Below the pieces are notes generated by a model. The model made no database searches. It saw only the letters and a list, made by a program, of their open reading frames with translations, and was not told where the DNA came from. The position numbers and the translations under genes were made by a program. Shown here in pieces: positions 1-8,205 of a stretch of DNA of 23,847 bases (position 1 is its first letter; each line of letters opens with the position of its first letter). This stretch comes from Lachnospiraceae bacterium (GTDB lineage Bacteria; Bacillota; Clostridia; Lachnospirales; Lachnospiraceae): positions 36,735 to 60,581 of the forward strand of contig JAHZHB010000151.1 in NCBI GenBank assembly GCA_019420465.1, read 5' to 3'.

Positions 1-1188
1 TTTCGTCGTCAGCGGGATGCCGTTTCTGAAACGCACCTTTTCTTCGCAGTAATTCTGTATGCGGATGCGAAGAAAGCTCTTTTCGCCGGAAATATAGAGT
101 CCGACCAGGCGCTTGCCGTCCTTTTGCTTCAGGGCACTCTCGATCGCATTGTCCAGCATATTGCCAAACAGCGCGCTGACATCCATATCCTCCATAAAAT
201 CAAGCAGCGCTCCGTCTGCCATGATCTTTAACTCGATATCCTTGTTCTGGCAATACGCACTTTTCGTCGTCAGCACGGCATCAAGAACCTTGTTTCCGGT
301 CTTGTTCTGCGCCTCATAGATCCTGATCTCGCGCTCCATCTTTTCAAGATAGCCAAGATTTTTTTCTGTATCAGCCTCGGCTCTCAAAATAGCGATCTGG
401 TGCTTCAGATCGTGGTACTTCTGGTTGACCAGATCGATCGATTCCTGAGACAGCTGATAGTTTTTGTACTGCATATCCATGATATTGTGCAGCGTATCCT
501 TTTCAAAACGCATCTGCATCTCATTTTTCTGAAAATGATACGCATACAGCACAGTCAGTCCGCTGAAATCCACCAGCGTACGGATGACAAAGATATCCGA
601 TGCCATGCTGGCACTGAACAGACTGTTCTGATCAAGATAGCTGATATTGCTCACCGCAAAGATAGCCACAGCGATCAGGCAGACGATCAGAAGCTCCCTT
701 TTTGTCACGGAAAATTCCTCGGTATCCTTATGCAGCCGTCTTTCCAGAAGAAAGATACAGCCGTAGATCAGAGCATAGACGAGAAGGATCTCCGCAGCCT
801 TCCACAGCCAGGCATGCATCCAGGTGATCTGTCTGGAAAAATGGTAATAAATCTGCCAGCACAAAGATGCGGCAAACTCCCCGTTGATGAACGCTTTTAC
901 GCAATAATAGCTGGCCTGCAGCACGTTAAACTCACAGCCCAGATACAGATCAGCCCAGATCAGCCCTATGATCATACACATCGAAGGTATGAACAGACCT
1001 ACCCTGACACCGTCTGTCAGTATCATAAATCCAAGAAGAAAAGCGAATATTCCACCGTGCAGAATAATCGCTTTCCATGTTTTTATCCGTCTTTTGTTTG
1101 TCAGTAGGATCACCAGGCAGGACAGCATGTACGAAACAGCATAAAAATAGCCCGGTGTATTCAATATCCCTGTTGCACTCGTTCTCAT
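1..1188 (-). CDS. GHKL-type sensor histidine kinase, AgrC/NatK-like (3' end cut by window)
   Basis: Membrane sensor kinase expected to phosphorylate the LytTR regulator encoded just before it. The visible 396 residues show an N-terminal half with several hydrophobic segments (roughly 15-30, 40-57, 64-82, 130-148, 165-182, 198-215), a coiled linker, then a cytoplasmic kinase core. The phosphoacceptor motif is YHDLKHQ with His259. The ATP-binding N box is FGNMLDNAIE (Asn343, Asn347). The frame leaves the window after NGIPLTTK, just before the expected glycine-rich box, so the last few dozen residues are missing. The start ATG overlaps the regulator stop codon (ATGA), which implies translational coupling. 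This architecture is typical of peptide- or surface-sensing kinases of Firmicutes. The signal cannot be read from the sequence. Confidence 0.9.
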   Translation of the reverse strand, partial: MRTSATGILNTPGYFYAVSYMLSCLVILLTNKRRIKTWKAIILHGGIFAFLLGFMILTDGVRVGLFIPSMCMIIGLIWADLYLGCEFNVLQASYYCVKAFINGEFAASLCWQIYYHFSRQITWMHAWLWKAAEILLVYALIYGCIFLLERRLHKDTEEFSVTKRELLIVCLIAVAIFAVSNISYLDQNSLFSASMASDIFVIRTLVDFSGLTVLYAYHFQKNEMQMRFEKDTLHNIMDMQYKNYQLSQESIDLVNQKYHDLKHQIAILRAEADTEKNLGYLEKMEREIRIYEAQNKTGNKVLDAVLTTKSAYCQNKDIELKIMADGALLDFMEDMDVSALFGNMLDNAIESALKQKDGKRLVGLYISGEKSFLRIRIQNYCEEKVRFRNGIPLTTK

Positions 1189-1895
1189 TTGGCGGCCTCA
1201 TTCAAATATTCGTTTAGGACATCCAGAAATGGCTTTCTCCGGCTTCTGCTGACCTGGATCACTGTACCATTTACGGAAATGTCGCTGCCCTGGTAATTCT
1301 CCACATATTCGAGGTTCACCAGATAACAGCGGTTACAGCGGAAAAACCGCTTTGGATCGAGCTGACCGTCCACATCGCGCATGGTTCCCTTGGTAGAGAA
1401 GCTGCCATCCGTCGTATGGTAAAACAGCAGATGATCCTGCACTTCCACGTAGCAGATCTTTGAAACATCCAGCTTCATCTTTCCGCCCTTCATGGAGATC
1501 GCAATATACTCCTTTTCCCTGATCTTTACTTTTCGGAGCGCCCTGTTCATGGTCTCCGAAAAAGAGAAATAGGAAATAGGCTTCAGCATGTAGTCCAGTG
1601 CATTGACCTTATAGCCCTGGATCGCATACTGCGGCGCATTGGTAATAAATATGATCACCACATCCGTATCCAGCTCTCGGATCTTTTCTGCTGTCTTCAT
1701 GCCGTTTAAAAAGGTCATTTCAATATCCATCAGAATCAGATCATACTCTGCCGCATAGTTGGTGATGATGTCTTCACCATCCTGAAATTCTGTAATACTG
1801 AACTTCAGACTGTTTTCTTTCTCGTATCGATGTAAGTGCGTTATCAGCGCTTCCCGGTCGCGCCCGTCATCTTCCACCGTCGCAATACGTATCAT
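1185..1895 (-). CDS. LytTR-family response regulator
   Basis: A 236-residue DNA-binding response regulator. The receiver domain (about 1-118) has the acidic pocket VEDD (residues 7-10), phosphoacceptor Asp57 in LILMDIEM, Thr85 and Lys105 in DYMLKP. The C-terminal LytTR domain (about 130-235) ends with the typical pattern FFRCNRCYLVNLEYV followed by VSRSRRKPF. A GGGGGA ribosome binding site sits 6-7 nt before the ATG. It is the first gene of a two-gene operon with the overlapping sensor kinase. Targets cannot be seen. The adjacent glycan and acylation genes are possible but unproven targets, since LytTR regulators of this size often control peptide, transport or surface functions. Confidence 0.93.
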   Translation of the reverse strand: MIRIATVEDDGRDREALITHLHRYEKENSLKFSITEFQDGEDIITNYAAEYDLILMDIEMTFLNGMKTAEKIRELDTDVVIIFITNAPQYAIQGYKVNALDYMLKPISYFSFSETMNRALRKVKIREKEYIAISMKGGKMKLDVSKICYVEVQDHLLFYHTTDGSFSTKGTMRDVDGQLDPKRFFRCNRCYLVNLEYVENYQGSDISVNGTVIQVSRSRRKPFLDVLNEYLNEAAK

Positions 1896-1930
1896 AACTG
1901 TCCCCCGTATCGAATCTTAAATATATGTTC

Positions 1931-1959
1931 AGTATACCAAGAAACGATGCGGGAAACAA
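1931..1959 (-). promoter_or_regulatory. Promoter of the two-component operon
   Basis: On the minus strand TTGTTT (1954-1959) is followed after exactly 17 nt by TATACT (1931-1936). The -10 is preceded by TGG, giving an extended -10 (TGGTATACT). It lies about 35-60 bp upstream of the regulator ATG. Confidence 0.6.
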
Positions 1960-1971
1960 TTCCAAATTGTT
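1955..1971. repeat. 17-bp palindrome overlapping the -35 of the two-component promoter
   Basis: AACAATT and AATTGTT form 7-bp perfect arms around CCA. The palindrome overlaps the GH43 stop codon and the -35 box of the regulator promoter. No U-run follows, so an operator is as likely as a terminator. The assignment is inference. Confidence 0.4.
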
Positions 1972-3421
1972 ATTTCAGGGTAAACGAAATCATATCAAAG
2001 CTGCCTTTTCCTTCGAAAGTAAAGAAAAGTGCCTCTTTGCTGCCGGATGCATGCAGAACGGAGCCCGCCTGTGTCACGCCTTTGCCCGGACGGATCGCGA
2101 TCGTAGCGACCGGCTCGTCGTTTTCTTCTGTGCGCACATACAGCACACCTGTCGCACGACTTTTTACAGCCACGCTGATCTCGTTTGTCTGTGTCAGATC
2201 AAAATATTTATAGACAGCCACGCCGCCGTCACACATATTGGCCAGATACTGATCTTCTCCGCCTTCTCTGTCACCGCCGTCCTGGGTCAGATACGGGTTG
2301 CCCTTCTTGCCGTGTTTGATCATGCTTAAGAAGCGTGTACCTTTTTTGCCGTAAACATTGCAGGCGATGTAGGACGGGTATGTGCCCTTACCTTCCAGCG
2401 GACCACCGTTTAAGCCGCAGGATGTCATCTCTGCCTGATAGAATTTACCGTCCTCGAAACGGATCTCCTCGGCCATAGCCTGACGGGAGGACTGCTTACG
2501 GTTTGAGTGTCTGTGATAAAAGACATAGTATTTACCATCGATCTCGATCACGCTGCCGTGTGTATTGCCGGTATTGTTTCTGGCATGTGCCACATCCGGC
2601 ACGCCCGGAAGTCCGATATCACCGTTGCTGACCAGAATACCGCCAAACGAAAAACCACCGGTCGGACTGTCGCTGGTTGCGTAGCAGAGCTCATGGCTGT
2701 TCATCGTACTGTAGATAAAGTAGTATGTACCGTTAAACTTGCGCATGGAGCTGGCTTCAAGGAACGCATGTCCCTCATACGGGGTACCGATGGATTCCTT
2801 TTCACCGGCTACACCGATATAGTTCGGGCCGTTTACAACTGTCAGCATATCGGACGGGTCCAGCTCAAAGCACATCGGGCCGTGCTCGGTCGGCTTGGAG
2901 CCGTCTAACAGGATCGGGTTTCCTGCCAGTGCAAAACCGGTGTACAGATACAGCCTGTTGTCATCGTCCATGAATACACCCGGGTCAAACTGGAACGGCT
3001 CGTCCTTCTTGCCGATCGGTACACCGTCACTGTATTTGACATAGCCGTAGAACTCATATTTTCCTGCAGGCTCATCACATACGGCAACAGAGATCATCTT
3101 TGTACCGCCCATAAAGTAGTACAGATAAAATCTGCCGTCCGGTCCCTGGATCATATCCGGAGCAGCCAGACCATTGGTCAGACGGATACGGGGTGCTGCC
3201 GGGTCCTGCTCTCTCTTGTAGATACATCCTTCATAACGCCAGCTGCCCAGGTCATCTACCGGTGCGGACCAGCAGACATAGTCACCCAGACAGAAATTCA
3301 GTCCGTTAAACAGATCATGGGAACCGTACACATACACACGGTCTCCAACAACGTGCGGCTCTGCGTCCGGCACATACTCCCAGCTGGGCATATACGGGTT
3401 TACAGCCTGTTTTGTCTTCAC
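1970..3421 (-). CDS. Glycoside hydrolase family 43 enzyme (arabinofuranosidase/xylosidase type), cytoplasmic
   Basis: Five-bladed beta-propeller hydrolase of GH43, a family that removes arabinose or xylose from hemicellulose-type oligosaccharides. Residues here are counted from the upstream GTG at 3442. Asp26 in YVPDAEPH is the candidate general base, Asp153 in FQFDPGVF the pKa-modulating Asp, and Glu229 in AFLEASSM the general acid. The propeller occupies about 15-340. About 350-490 is a beta-sandwich tail of CBM6-like or accessory type. There is no signal peptide, so it should act on imported oligosaccharides. I chose the GTG at 3421 because GGAGG lies 8 nt before it. The upstream in-frame GTG at 3442 has no visible ribosome binding site. 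Substrate specificity is uncertain. Confidence 0.9.
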   Translation of the reverse strand: MKTKQAVNPYMPSWEYVPDAEPHVVGDRVYVYGSHDLFNGLNFCLGDYVCWSAPVDDLGSWRYEGCIYKREQDPAAPRIRLTNGLAAPDMIQGPDGRFYLYYFMGGTKMISVAVCDEPAGKYEFYGYVKYSDGVPIGKKDEPFQFDPGVFMDDDNRLYLYTGFALAGNPILLDGSKPTEHGPMCFELDPSDMLTVVNGPNYIGVAGEKESIGTPYEGHAFLEASSMRKFNGTYYFIYSTMNSHELCYATSDSPTGGFSFGGILVSNGDIGLPGVPDVAHARNNTGNTHGSVIEIDGKYYVFYHRHSNRKQSSRQAMAEEIRFEDGKFYQAEMTSCGLNGGPLEGKGTYPSYIACNVYGKKGTRFLSMIKHGKKGNPYLTQDGGDREGGEDQYLANMCDGGVAVYKYFDLTQTNEISVAVKSRATGVLYVRTEENDEPVATIAIRPGKGVTQAGSVLHASGSKEALFFTFEGKGSFDMISFTLK

Positions 3422-3466
3422 TTTTATTTCCTCCACTTTCACAGTTCTTTTTTCTTCATTATCTGC

Positions 3467-3475
3467 ATTGTAGCA
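3467..3475 (-). promoter_or_regulatory. Extended -10 promoter of the GH43 gene
   Basis: The minus strand reads TGCTACAAT, an extended -10 element, about 46 nt upstream of the chosen GH43 start. The hexamer at -35 with 17-nt spacing (ACGGCA, 3490-3495) is poor. No convincing terminator is seen between the preceding gene (stop at 3513) and this site, so read-through is possible. Confidence 0.4.
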
Positions 3476-3512
3476 TGTTTTTTTTCGCGTGCCGTATTTT
3501 TACGTGGTCTGC

Positions 3513-4823
3513 TTATTTTTTTTCGCCATCTGCATCTTTTTGCAGCCGGTCAGCGTAGACGGACCAGAAATAGTTTCTCTTATAGCTGTCAAGTGACTCA
3601 CCCGGCACAAAAATGTCCGCTGTCGTTTTATCAAGAAGCTGCTGCCCGACCATACATCTGGACGGATCCGTCTGCTTTAACACGATCCGTTTCAGCTTCG
3701 GGCACTCGGAAAATGCGCCATCCTCGATCTGGGTCACCGTCTCCGGGATCTCGATCGTTTCGGCCTCTTTAAAAGCGGCACTGTCATCCTTTGTCCACAC
3801 CTTTTCTTCCACAGCCTGCTCCTGCCACGTCTGCTGTGGCATTTTGGGCAGAGTGATAGTTACCTTGCGTGTATCTCCGAGCATCGCCTTGATATCCCGG
3901 ATCAGCTGCACCGTATTCACCGTCTTTCCGGCACTGTTCAGATGAAAATTTGTATCAAAAAACCATTCCGGCTCCATCAGACTGCCTTTCGGATTGCCGA
4001 TCACAGGAAAGGCAAGCGCCTGCCGCAAAAAGGTATCATACGTCTGTATATCCTCCCCGTTTTCCACAGCCAGGCGGTTAACAGGGCAGTACCGGTACCA
4101 GACCGTCGCACCCTTTTGCTCCAGACATTTTGCCCAGGCGTTGATATAGGAAAGAAATTCCGGCTGAACTTCCTCTTTGGCAAAGCGCACCGGCTGGTTT
4201 GTGTCGTACCCGTACGGCATCACATTCTGCTGCTCTGCAGAAAGCACCACATCACCATACGCATTAAACGAGCTCTTACGGTACACACTGTCCGTCTGTG
4301 GCAGCTGCCCCTTTACGGTATATTTCAGCTTCTCCAGAGCAAACGCCGGGAATGTCCCCAGCATATCCTCCAGATTTTCCTTTTTTACCCCGCAAAGCAG
4401 TCCGAAAGCACCGTCCGCTGCCTGCCACATATAGGTTCCGTTAAAATAGTCCGACAGCGTCTGTGTACTCTGCTCCGGCGAAAGGATCACGATATCTCCC
4501 TCGTGGATCTCCTTCTCCGACAGATCCAGCACCGCTTTCGTTCCCAGACCGGCATACATGCCGAAATTAACCACTTCGTATTCCGGGAACATCTCTTTGA
4601 TCAGCGTACTGTCACAGTCAAAGGCGACACCGCTGCCGCCGACAAGGACGATCCGTTTTCCCGGCGTACTCTGCAGCCGCTTGTATTTACTTTTCAGTTC
4701 TCCCATAAACGTATCCCCGTACTGCGCAGGCAGACATAATCCGCATACGATAAAAAAGATCTGCTCTGCCAGAAGCACAAAAAGTGCTGCCAGAAAGACA
4801 CGTCGCACTGTTTTTTTCTCCAT
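3513..4823 (-). CDS. Membrane-anchored SGNH/DltD-like acyl-transfer protein with C-terminal leucine-rich region
   Basis: A 436-residue protein with an N-terminal transmembrane helix (about 8-28) and an extracytoplasmic SGNH-fold domain (about 50-320). Ser64 in VGGSGVAFD is the candidate nucleophile, and Asp290 and His294 in FFDTNFHLN complete the triad. Residues about 350-430 resemble a BspA-like leucine-rich repeat (ETIEIP, VTQIEDGAFSECPKLKRIVL). It starts 2 bp after the MBOAT stop with only a weak ribosome binding site, so translation is probably coupled. SGNH partners of MBOAT proteins pass acyl groups onto a surface glycan or remove them. It is paralogous to the lipoprotein two genes upstream: both have KKIVL/KRIVL, then a Ser motif, then YEVVN. 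The acceptor is unknown. Confidence 0.82.
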   Translation of the reverse strand: MEKKTVRRVFLAALFVLLAEQIFFIVCGLCLPAQYGDTFMGELKSKYKRLQSTPGKRIVLVGGSGVAFDCDSTLIKEMFPEYEVVNFGMYAGLGTKAVLDLSEKEIHEGDIVILSPEQSTQTLSDYFNGTYMWQAADGAFGLLCGVKKENLEDMLGTFPAFALEKLKYTVKGQLPQTDSVYRKSSFNAYGDVVLSAEQQNVMPYGYDTNQPVRFAKEEVQPEFLSYINAWAKCLEQKGATVWYRYCPVNRLAVENGEDIQTYDTFLRQALAFPVIGNPKGSLMEPEWFFDTNFHLNSAGKTVNTVQLIRDIKAMLGDTRKVTITLPKMPQQTWQEQAVEEKVWTKDDSAAFKEAETIEIPETVTQIEDGAFSECPKLKRIVLKQTDPSRCMVGQQLLDKTTADIFVPGESLDSYKRNYFWSVYADRLQKDADGEKK

Positions 4824-4825
4824 AC

Positions 4826-6184
4826 TTAAAACCTGAAATATAAAAAGGCGTTTTCACCACCGGCCGCCATCATCGACAGCCAGGAAAACTCGATCACCGT
4901 TATCATACCGACAAAGACAGCTGCCGCCAGATACAGCCTCTTTTTCGTCCGGATCTGCTCAGTTACCTTCTCCGGTATCCGCTCCAGCACGCCCCAGGAT
5001 AAGAGGATAAGAAAAAGCGCAAACACCGTTTTTCCGGAAAGACCCAGAAAGCTAAGAAGCGCGCTCAGACCATCCCCTGCCGGATGCACAAACGGCTGTT
5101 TCAGCACAGTCCATGCCATCCCCACAGACGGTGCCCGGAAAAATACCCAGGCGATATCCACCAGAAGCATCGTGACAAGCCAGCCGACCACCGGATGTGC
5201 GCCCTCCTGTTTTGCCGGAAACAGCCGCTGCCACAGCAAGAAGAAAACCATATACACGCCATGCAAAAGTCCCCAGATCACATAGTGCAGCGCCGCACCA
5301 TGCCAGAAGCCGCTTAACAGAAAGATGAAAAGCACATTGAGGCAGTGTCTGACAGGCCCCTTTCTGCTGCCGCCAAGAGGTACATAGATATAGTCCGTAA
5401 ACCATTTCGTCAGACTGATATGCCACCGCCGCCAGAAGTCCTGTATGTTTACCGCTCTGTACGGATGGCGGAAATTTTCCATCAGACGGATACCCATCAT
5501 CCCGGCTGCACCCCGGGCGATATCCGTATAACCGGAAAAATCACAGTAGATCTGAATGGCAAAGCATACGGTACCAAAGATTACCCCCGGTCCACCGGCC
5601 TGCTGCGGCGCTGCATACACTCTGTCTACATAGACAGCCAGATGATCCGCCACCACGACCTTTTTATAAAAACCGCGAAGCAACAGAAAGCAGCCGTCCG
5701 CCAGCTCATGTGTATGCACCGTATGCACTTGTTTTAACTGTCTGAGAAGATCACCTGCCCGCTCGATCGGCCCGGCGACCAGCTGCGGGAAAAAGGCAAC
5801 AAAGAGCGCATAGGTAAACAGGTCTTTTTCCGCCGGTATCTCTCCCCTGTACACATCGATCACATACGAAAGCGTCTGAAACGTATAAAAGGAGATGCCC
5901 ACCGGCGGCACCGTATATTTCAGCCCGATCAGAAGGCCGATACATACAACCGCCGCAGCCAGAAGCCATGCTTTTTTGTGTGAACTTCTCTCGATTGCCC
6001 GCCCGGCCATATAGGTAAACAGTGTCGTAAACACAAGAAGCAGCCCCGCATACGAGCTTTCCTGCAGATAAAACACATAGCTTGCCACCAGCAAAAGCAG
6101 CTTCTGATACTTTCCCGGAACCACAAAATACAGACAGAGCACCACAGGAAACAGAAAAACAAACGTCAGCGATATGAAATTCAT
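4826..6184 (-). CDS. MBOAT-family membrane O-acyltransferase (DltB/AlgI-like)
   Basis: A 452-residue polytopic membrane protein that would move acyl (often acetyl) groups across the membrane for O-acylation of a polysaccharide. Family hallmarks are visible: PVGISFYTFQTLSYVIDVYR near 94-113, FFPQLVAGPIERAGDLL near 131-147, DFSGYTDIARG near 215-225, NIQDFWRRWHISLTKWF near 246-262, PLGGSRKG near 269-276, and SGFWHG with the conserved His295. About ten or more hydrophobic helices span the chain. Its start overlaps the stop of the upstream SGNH lipoprotein by 4 bp (ATGA), and the second SGNH gene follows 2 bp after its stop. A tight SGNH-MBOAT-SGNH operon supports one acylation machine. No dltA or dltC gene is present here, so it is unlikely to be the D-alanylation dlt operon. 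Confidence 0.93.
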   Translation of the reverse strand: MNFISLTFVFLFPVVLCLYFVVPGKYQKLLLLVASYVFYLQESSYAGLLLVFTTLFTYMAGRAIERSSHKKAWLLAAAVVCIGLLIGLKYTVPPVGISFYTFQTLSYVIDVYRGEIPAEKDLFTYALFVAFFPQLVAGPIERAGDLLRQLKQVHTVHTHELADGCFLLLRGFYKKVVVADHLAVYVDRVYAAPQQAGGPGVIFGTVCFAIQIYCDFSGYTDIARGAAGMMGIRLMENFRHPYRAVNIQDFWRRWHISLTKWFTDYIYVPLGGSRKGPVRHCLNVLFIFLLSGFWHGAALHYVIWGLLHGVYMVFFLLWQRLFPAKQEGAHPVVGWLVTMLLVDIAWVFFRAPSVGMAWTVLKQPFVHPAGDGLSALLSFLGLSGKTVFALFLILLSWGVLERIPEKVTEQIRTKKRLYLAAAVFVGMITVIEFSWLSMMAAGGENAFLYFRF

Positions 6185-7989
6185 GATGTTCCCTCCTTTG
6201 AAAGCTCTGCCTTAAGATCCCGGATCACACGCTTCGTCCTGATCTGTACACCTTCCGTGGACAGATGGTTGTCCGTACCGTACATGTAGATACCGCTGTA
6301 CAGAGACTCCTCCAGTTCAGAAATCACCGGCGCGATCAGCTGTGTCTTAAGCCACGCATGCAGTCTGGCTCTCTCCTCCTTGGTGCTGTCTTTTGACAGT
6401 GCATACCGGTTTCTCGGCGAATAGGTAAAATATACATGCACACCACCGTCCAGGAACTCCTGATATACCGTATTCAACGCATGGATATACGTATCTTTCG
6501 GAAACGCATTGACCGTATAGTTGACCTCCAGTCCGTAGACCGGCTCCTCCTTTGCGGCATTCGGCCGGTACACGATGTAATCGCCGTAGACGTTATAGCT
6601 TTTTTCTGCCACCGGCTTTCCGTCCTCATCGTAGTCCGCCGCACAGACATCGTAGCTCTTTCTCTCCATCGTCTGCCGTGCCTCCTGATAGGCCGAAAAT
6701 GCTGTAAACACCTGGGTATACTCTCTGAGATCCAGCAGGGAAAACGCATCATAGTCCGCCTCCACCATCGCAAATACAGCATAATCCAGTTCCTTCTGGT
6801 GACAGAACTGGCGGTTTGGCGCATCAAATTCCGGGGAATCCAACAGGATATCCCCCGCTTTCATACACTGCCGGATCAGCTCGAGCTGCCATACGGCAGG
6901 TGAATAGGCAAAAACACCCATATTCACGACCTCATAATCAGGGAATGCCTGATCGATCATGGCACTGTCATAGCCAAATCTGGTCGAAGACCCGGAAAAC
7001 AGCACGATCTTCTTTTGGTCCCGCAGGGCAAGCAGACGGTCATATTTATCCGGAAACGTATCGAAGTAGCCCCCGCTGTAGACCGGTGCCTCGATTGCAT
7101 TGATATGCAGCGTCTGTAAGGCTGTGCAGTCCTGAAACGCATAATCACTGGCTTTTTCCAGATCATCATACATGTAGAGCGTCTGTATACTGCTGTTTTT
7201 AAAGGCCCATTTTTCAATCTCATGGATGCCGGGCGGCAGGATCACCGTCTCACAGTCTGCATCTGCAAAGGCCTGCTCACAGATCGTACGCACCGGATAT
7301 CCCTCAAATGAACCCGGTATACACACCTGTCTGTCATGCCCACTGTACCCGGTGATCACGGCGAACTCACCGTCGATACGGTACTGGAATTCCCCGCTGT
7401 CCGTCCATTTGACCCACTGCGCATACAGGACGATCCCGTCCGTCCACGCCACACGGCTTCCCAGACCCACACTCTGTCCGCTGCCGTCGGCCGCTGTATT
7501 CCATCCGAGAAGCGTGTATCCCTCCCGCGCGAACAGCTCTGTACCGTTTGAAGTATTGATCCTTGCATGTGTGCCACGATAACAGATACGCACCTTTTCG
7601 CCATCGTCTGTGATCCCCTGTCCGCCGTTGGCATCGTAGCAGATCGCGTACCGGCCTTTTTCTGCCTGTATACCGATACTTTCCGAATACTGCACATCGT
7701 GCAGCGTCACCTGCACGGTCTTTTCGCCGTTTTCTTTCGTGATCTCACTCTCTCCCCGGTAATCTGTCCCGAGAAAATACCAGTCATCGTCCAGTGTGAC
7801 CGTAAACGCCGCATCATTTCCCGGCTGCACGGTCTGTACAGCCATATCCACCTGATAGCCGTCCCCGTCTTCGATCACAAGATGGCAGGCGGTATCCTTT
7901 TCCTCCGGCACCTTTTCACAGCCGGTTATCCACACTGCCGCACCAATAAGGAGGATATTAGCCACAATTTTCAGTTTTTTTCCACACAT
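6181..7989 (-). CDS. SGNH-domain lipoprotein with InlB-type repeat and leucine-rich region
   Basis: A 602-residue predicted lipoprotein. The signal peptide ends at a lipobox (ITGC, Cys24). The start at MCGKKLK is preceded by AAGGAGGAGA at good spacing; an in-frame ATG 17 codons upstream lacks this and would bury the signal peptide. After a beta-rich N-region comes a Listeria-Bacteroides (Flg_new-like) repeat at about 110-195 (YTLLGWNTAADGSG to LYAQW), a BspA-like leucine-rich region at about 200-300, then an SGNH-like domain at about 320-595 with Ser334 in VLFSGSSTRFG and Asp573/His575 in GTDNHLS. It is the first clear gene of the MBOAT cassette and is coupled to the MBOAT gene. It is likely outside the membrane, binding or acylating a glycan. 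Its domain order is opposite to that of its paralogue. Confidence 0.82.
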   Translation of the reverse strand: MCGKKLKIVANILLIGAAVWITGCEKVPEEKDTACHLVIEDGDGYQVDMAVQTVQPGNDAAFTVTLDDDWYFLGTDYRGESEITKENGEKTVQVTLHDVQYSESIGIQAEKGRYAICYDANGGQGITDDGEKVRICYRGTHARINTSNGTELFAREGYTLLGWNTAADGSGQSVGLGSRVAWTDGIVLYAQWVKWTDSGEFQYRIDGEFAVITGYSGHDRQVCIPGSFEGYPVRTICEQAFADADCETVILPPGIHEIEKWAFKNSSIQTLYMYDDLEKASDYAFQDCTALQTLHINAIEAPVYSGGYFDTFPDKYDRLLALRDQKKIVLFSGSSTRFGYDSAMIDQAFPDYEVVNMGVFAYSPAVWQLELIRQCMKAGDILLDSPEFDAPNRQFCHQKELDYAVFAMVEADYDAFSLLDLREYTQVFTAFSAYQEARQTMERKSYDVCAADYDEDGKPVAEKSYNVYGDYIVYRPNAAKEEPVYGLEVNYTVNAFPKDTYIHALNTVYQEFLDGGVHVYFTYSPRNRYALSKDSTKEERARLHAWLKTQLIAPVISELEESLYSGIYMYGTDNHLSTEGVQIRTKRVIRDLKAELSKEGTS

Positions 7990-8009
7990 CTTTTGTCTCT
8001 CCTCCTTTT

Positions 8010-8201
8010 TTATGTTTCCTGCAACGCAATATCTGTCCATTCGCCGGTTTCCCTGCCATACAGATCAATATCTGCTTCGATGGAAAGCGTCTGATCTTCA
8101 TGGCACAAAAACCGGCGGCCTCCCGCTATATCCAGGTCAGATATACCAACCTTATACATATACCAGAAGACCGCCGGATGACAAGCGTCTTTTACGACTT
8201 T
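8010..8201 (-). pseudogene. Possible 3' remnant of a gene ending at the MITE boundary
   Basis: An open frame without stops runs from 8201 to a TAA at 8010-8012, 20 nt before the lipoprotein start. Its last 49 residues, from an ATG at 8159, begin MYKVGISDLDIAGG and include DIDLYGRETGEW. The composition looks protein-like. The in-frame stop that opens it lies at 8202-8204, 2 bp from the repeat at 8206, as expected if the repeat or a deletion removed the 5' part. The ATG has a poor ribosome binding site and overlaps the -10 box of the predicted cassette promoter, which argues against a functional 49-residue protein. No family recognised. Confidence 0.3.
8157..8184 (-). promoter_or_regulatory. 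Promoter of the MBOAT/SGNH cassette
   Basis: On the minus strand TTGTCA (8179-8184) is followed after 16 nt by TATATG (8157-8162), preceded by TGG as an extended -10. It resembles the promoter at 19664-19691 (TTGTCA, 16 nt, TAGAAT). Transcription would start about 160 nt before the lipoprotein gene. Confidence 0.5.
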
Positions 8202-8205
8202 TTAT

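Noticed and set aside
400..1107. Long plus-strand open frame (235 codons) opposite the sensor kinase
   Set aside because: The minus strand here encodes a continuous GHKL kinase with all expected motifs. The plus frame has no recognisable domain and starts inside the kinase.
3481..3512. Possible terminator between the downstream SGNH gene and GH43
   Set aside because: Only a 4-bp CGTA/TACG stem is seen, and the following run is A, not U, in the minus-strand RNA.
4826..6184. Assignment of the MBOAT gene as dltB of a D-alanylation operon
   Set aside because: No dltA or dltC gene is adjacent, and the partners are LRR-bearing SGNH proteins rather than a standard DltD.
7990..8040. 17-residue N-terminal extension of the SGNH lipoprotein
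   Set aside because: It would place residues before a clear lipoprotein signal peptide, and the ribosome binding site AAGGAGGAGA lies inside the extension, right before MCGKKLK.
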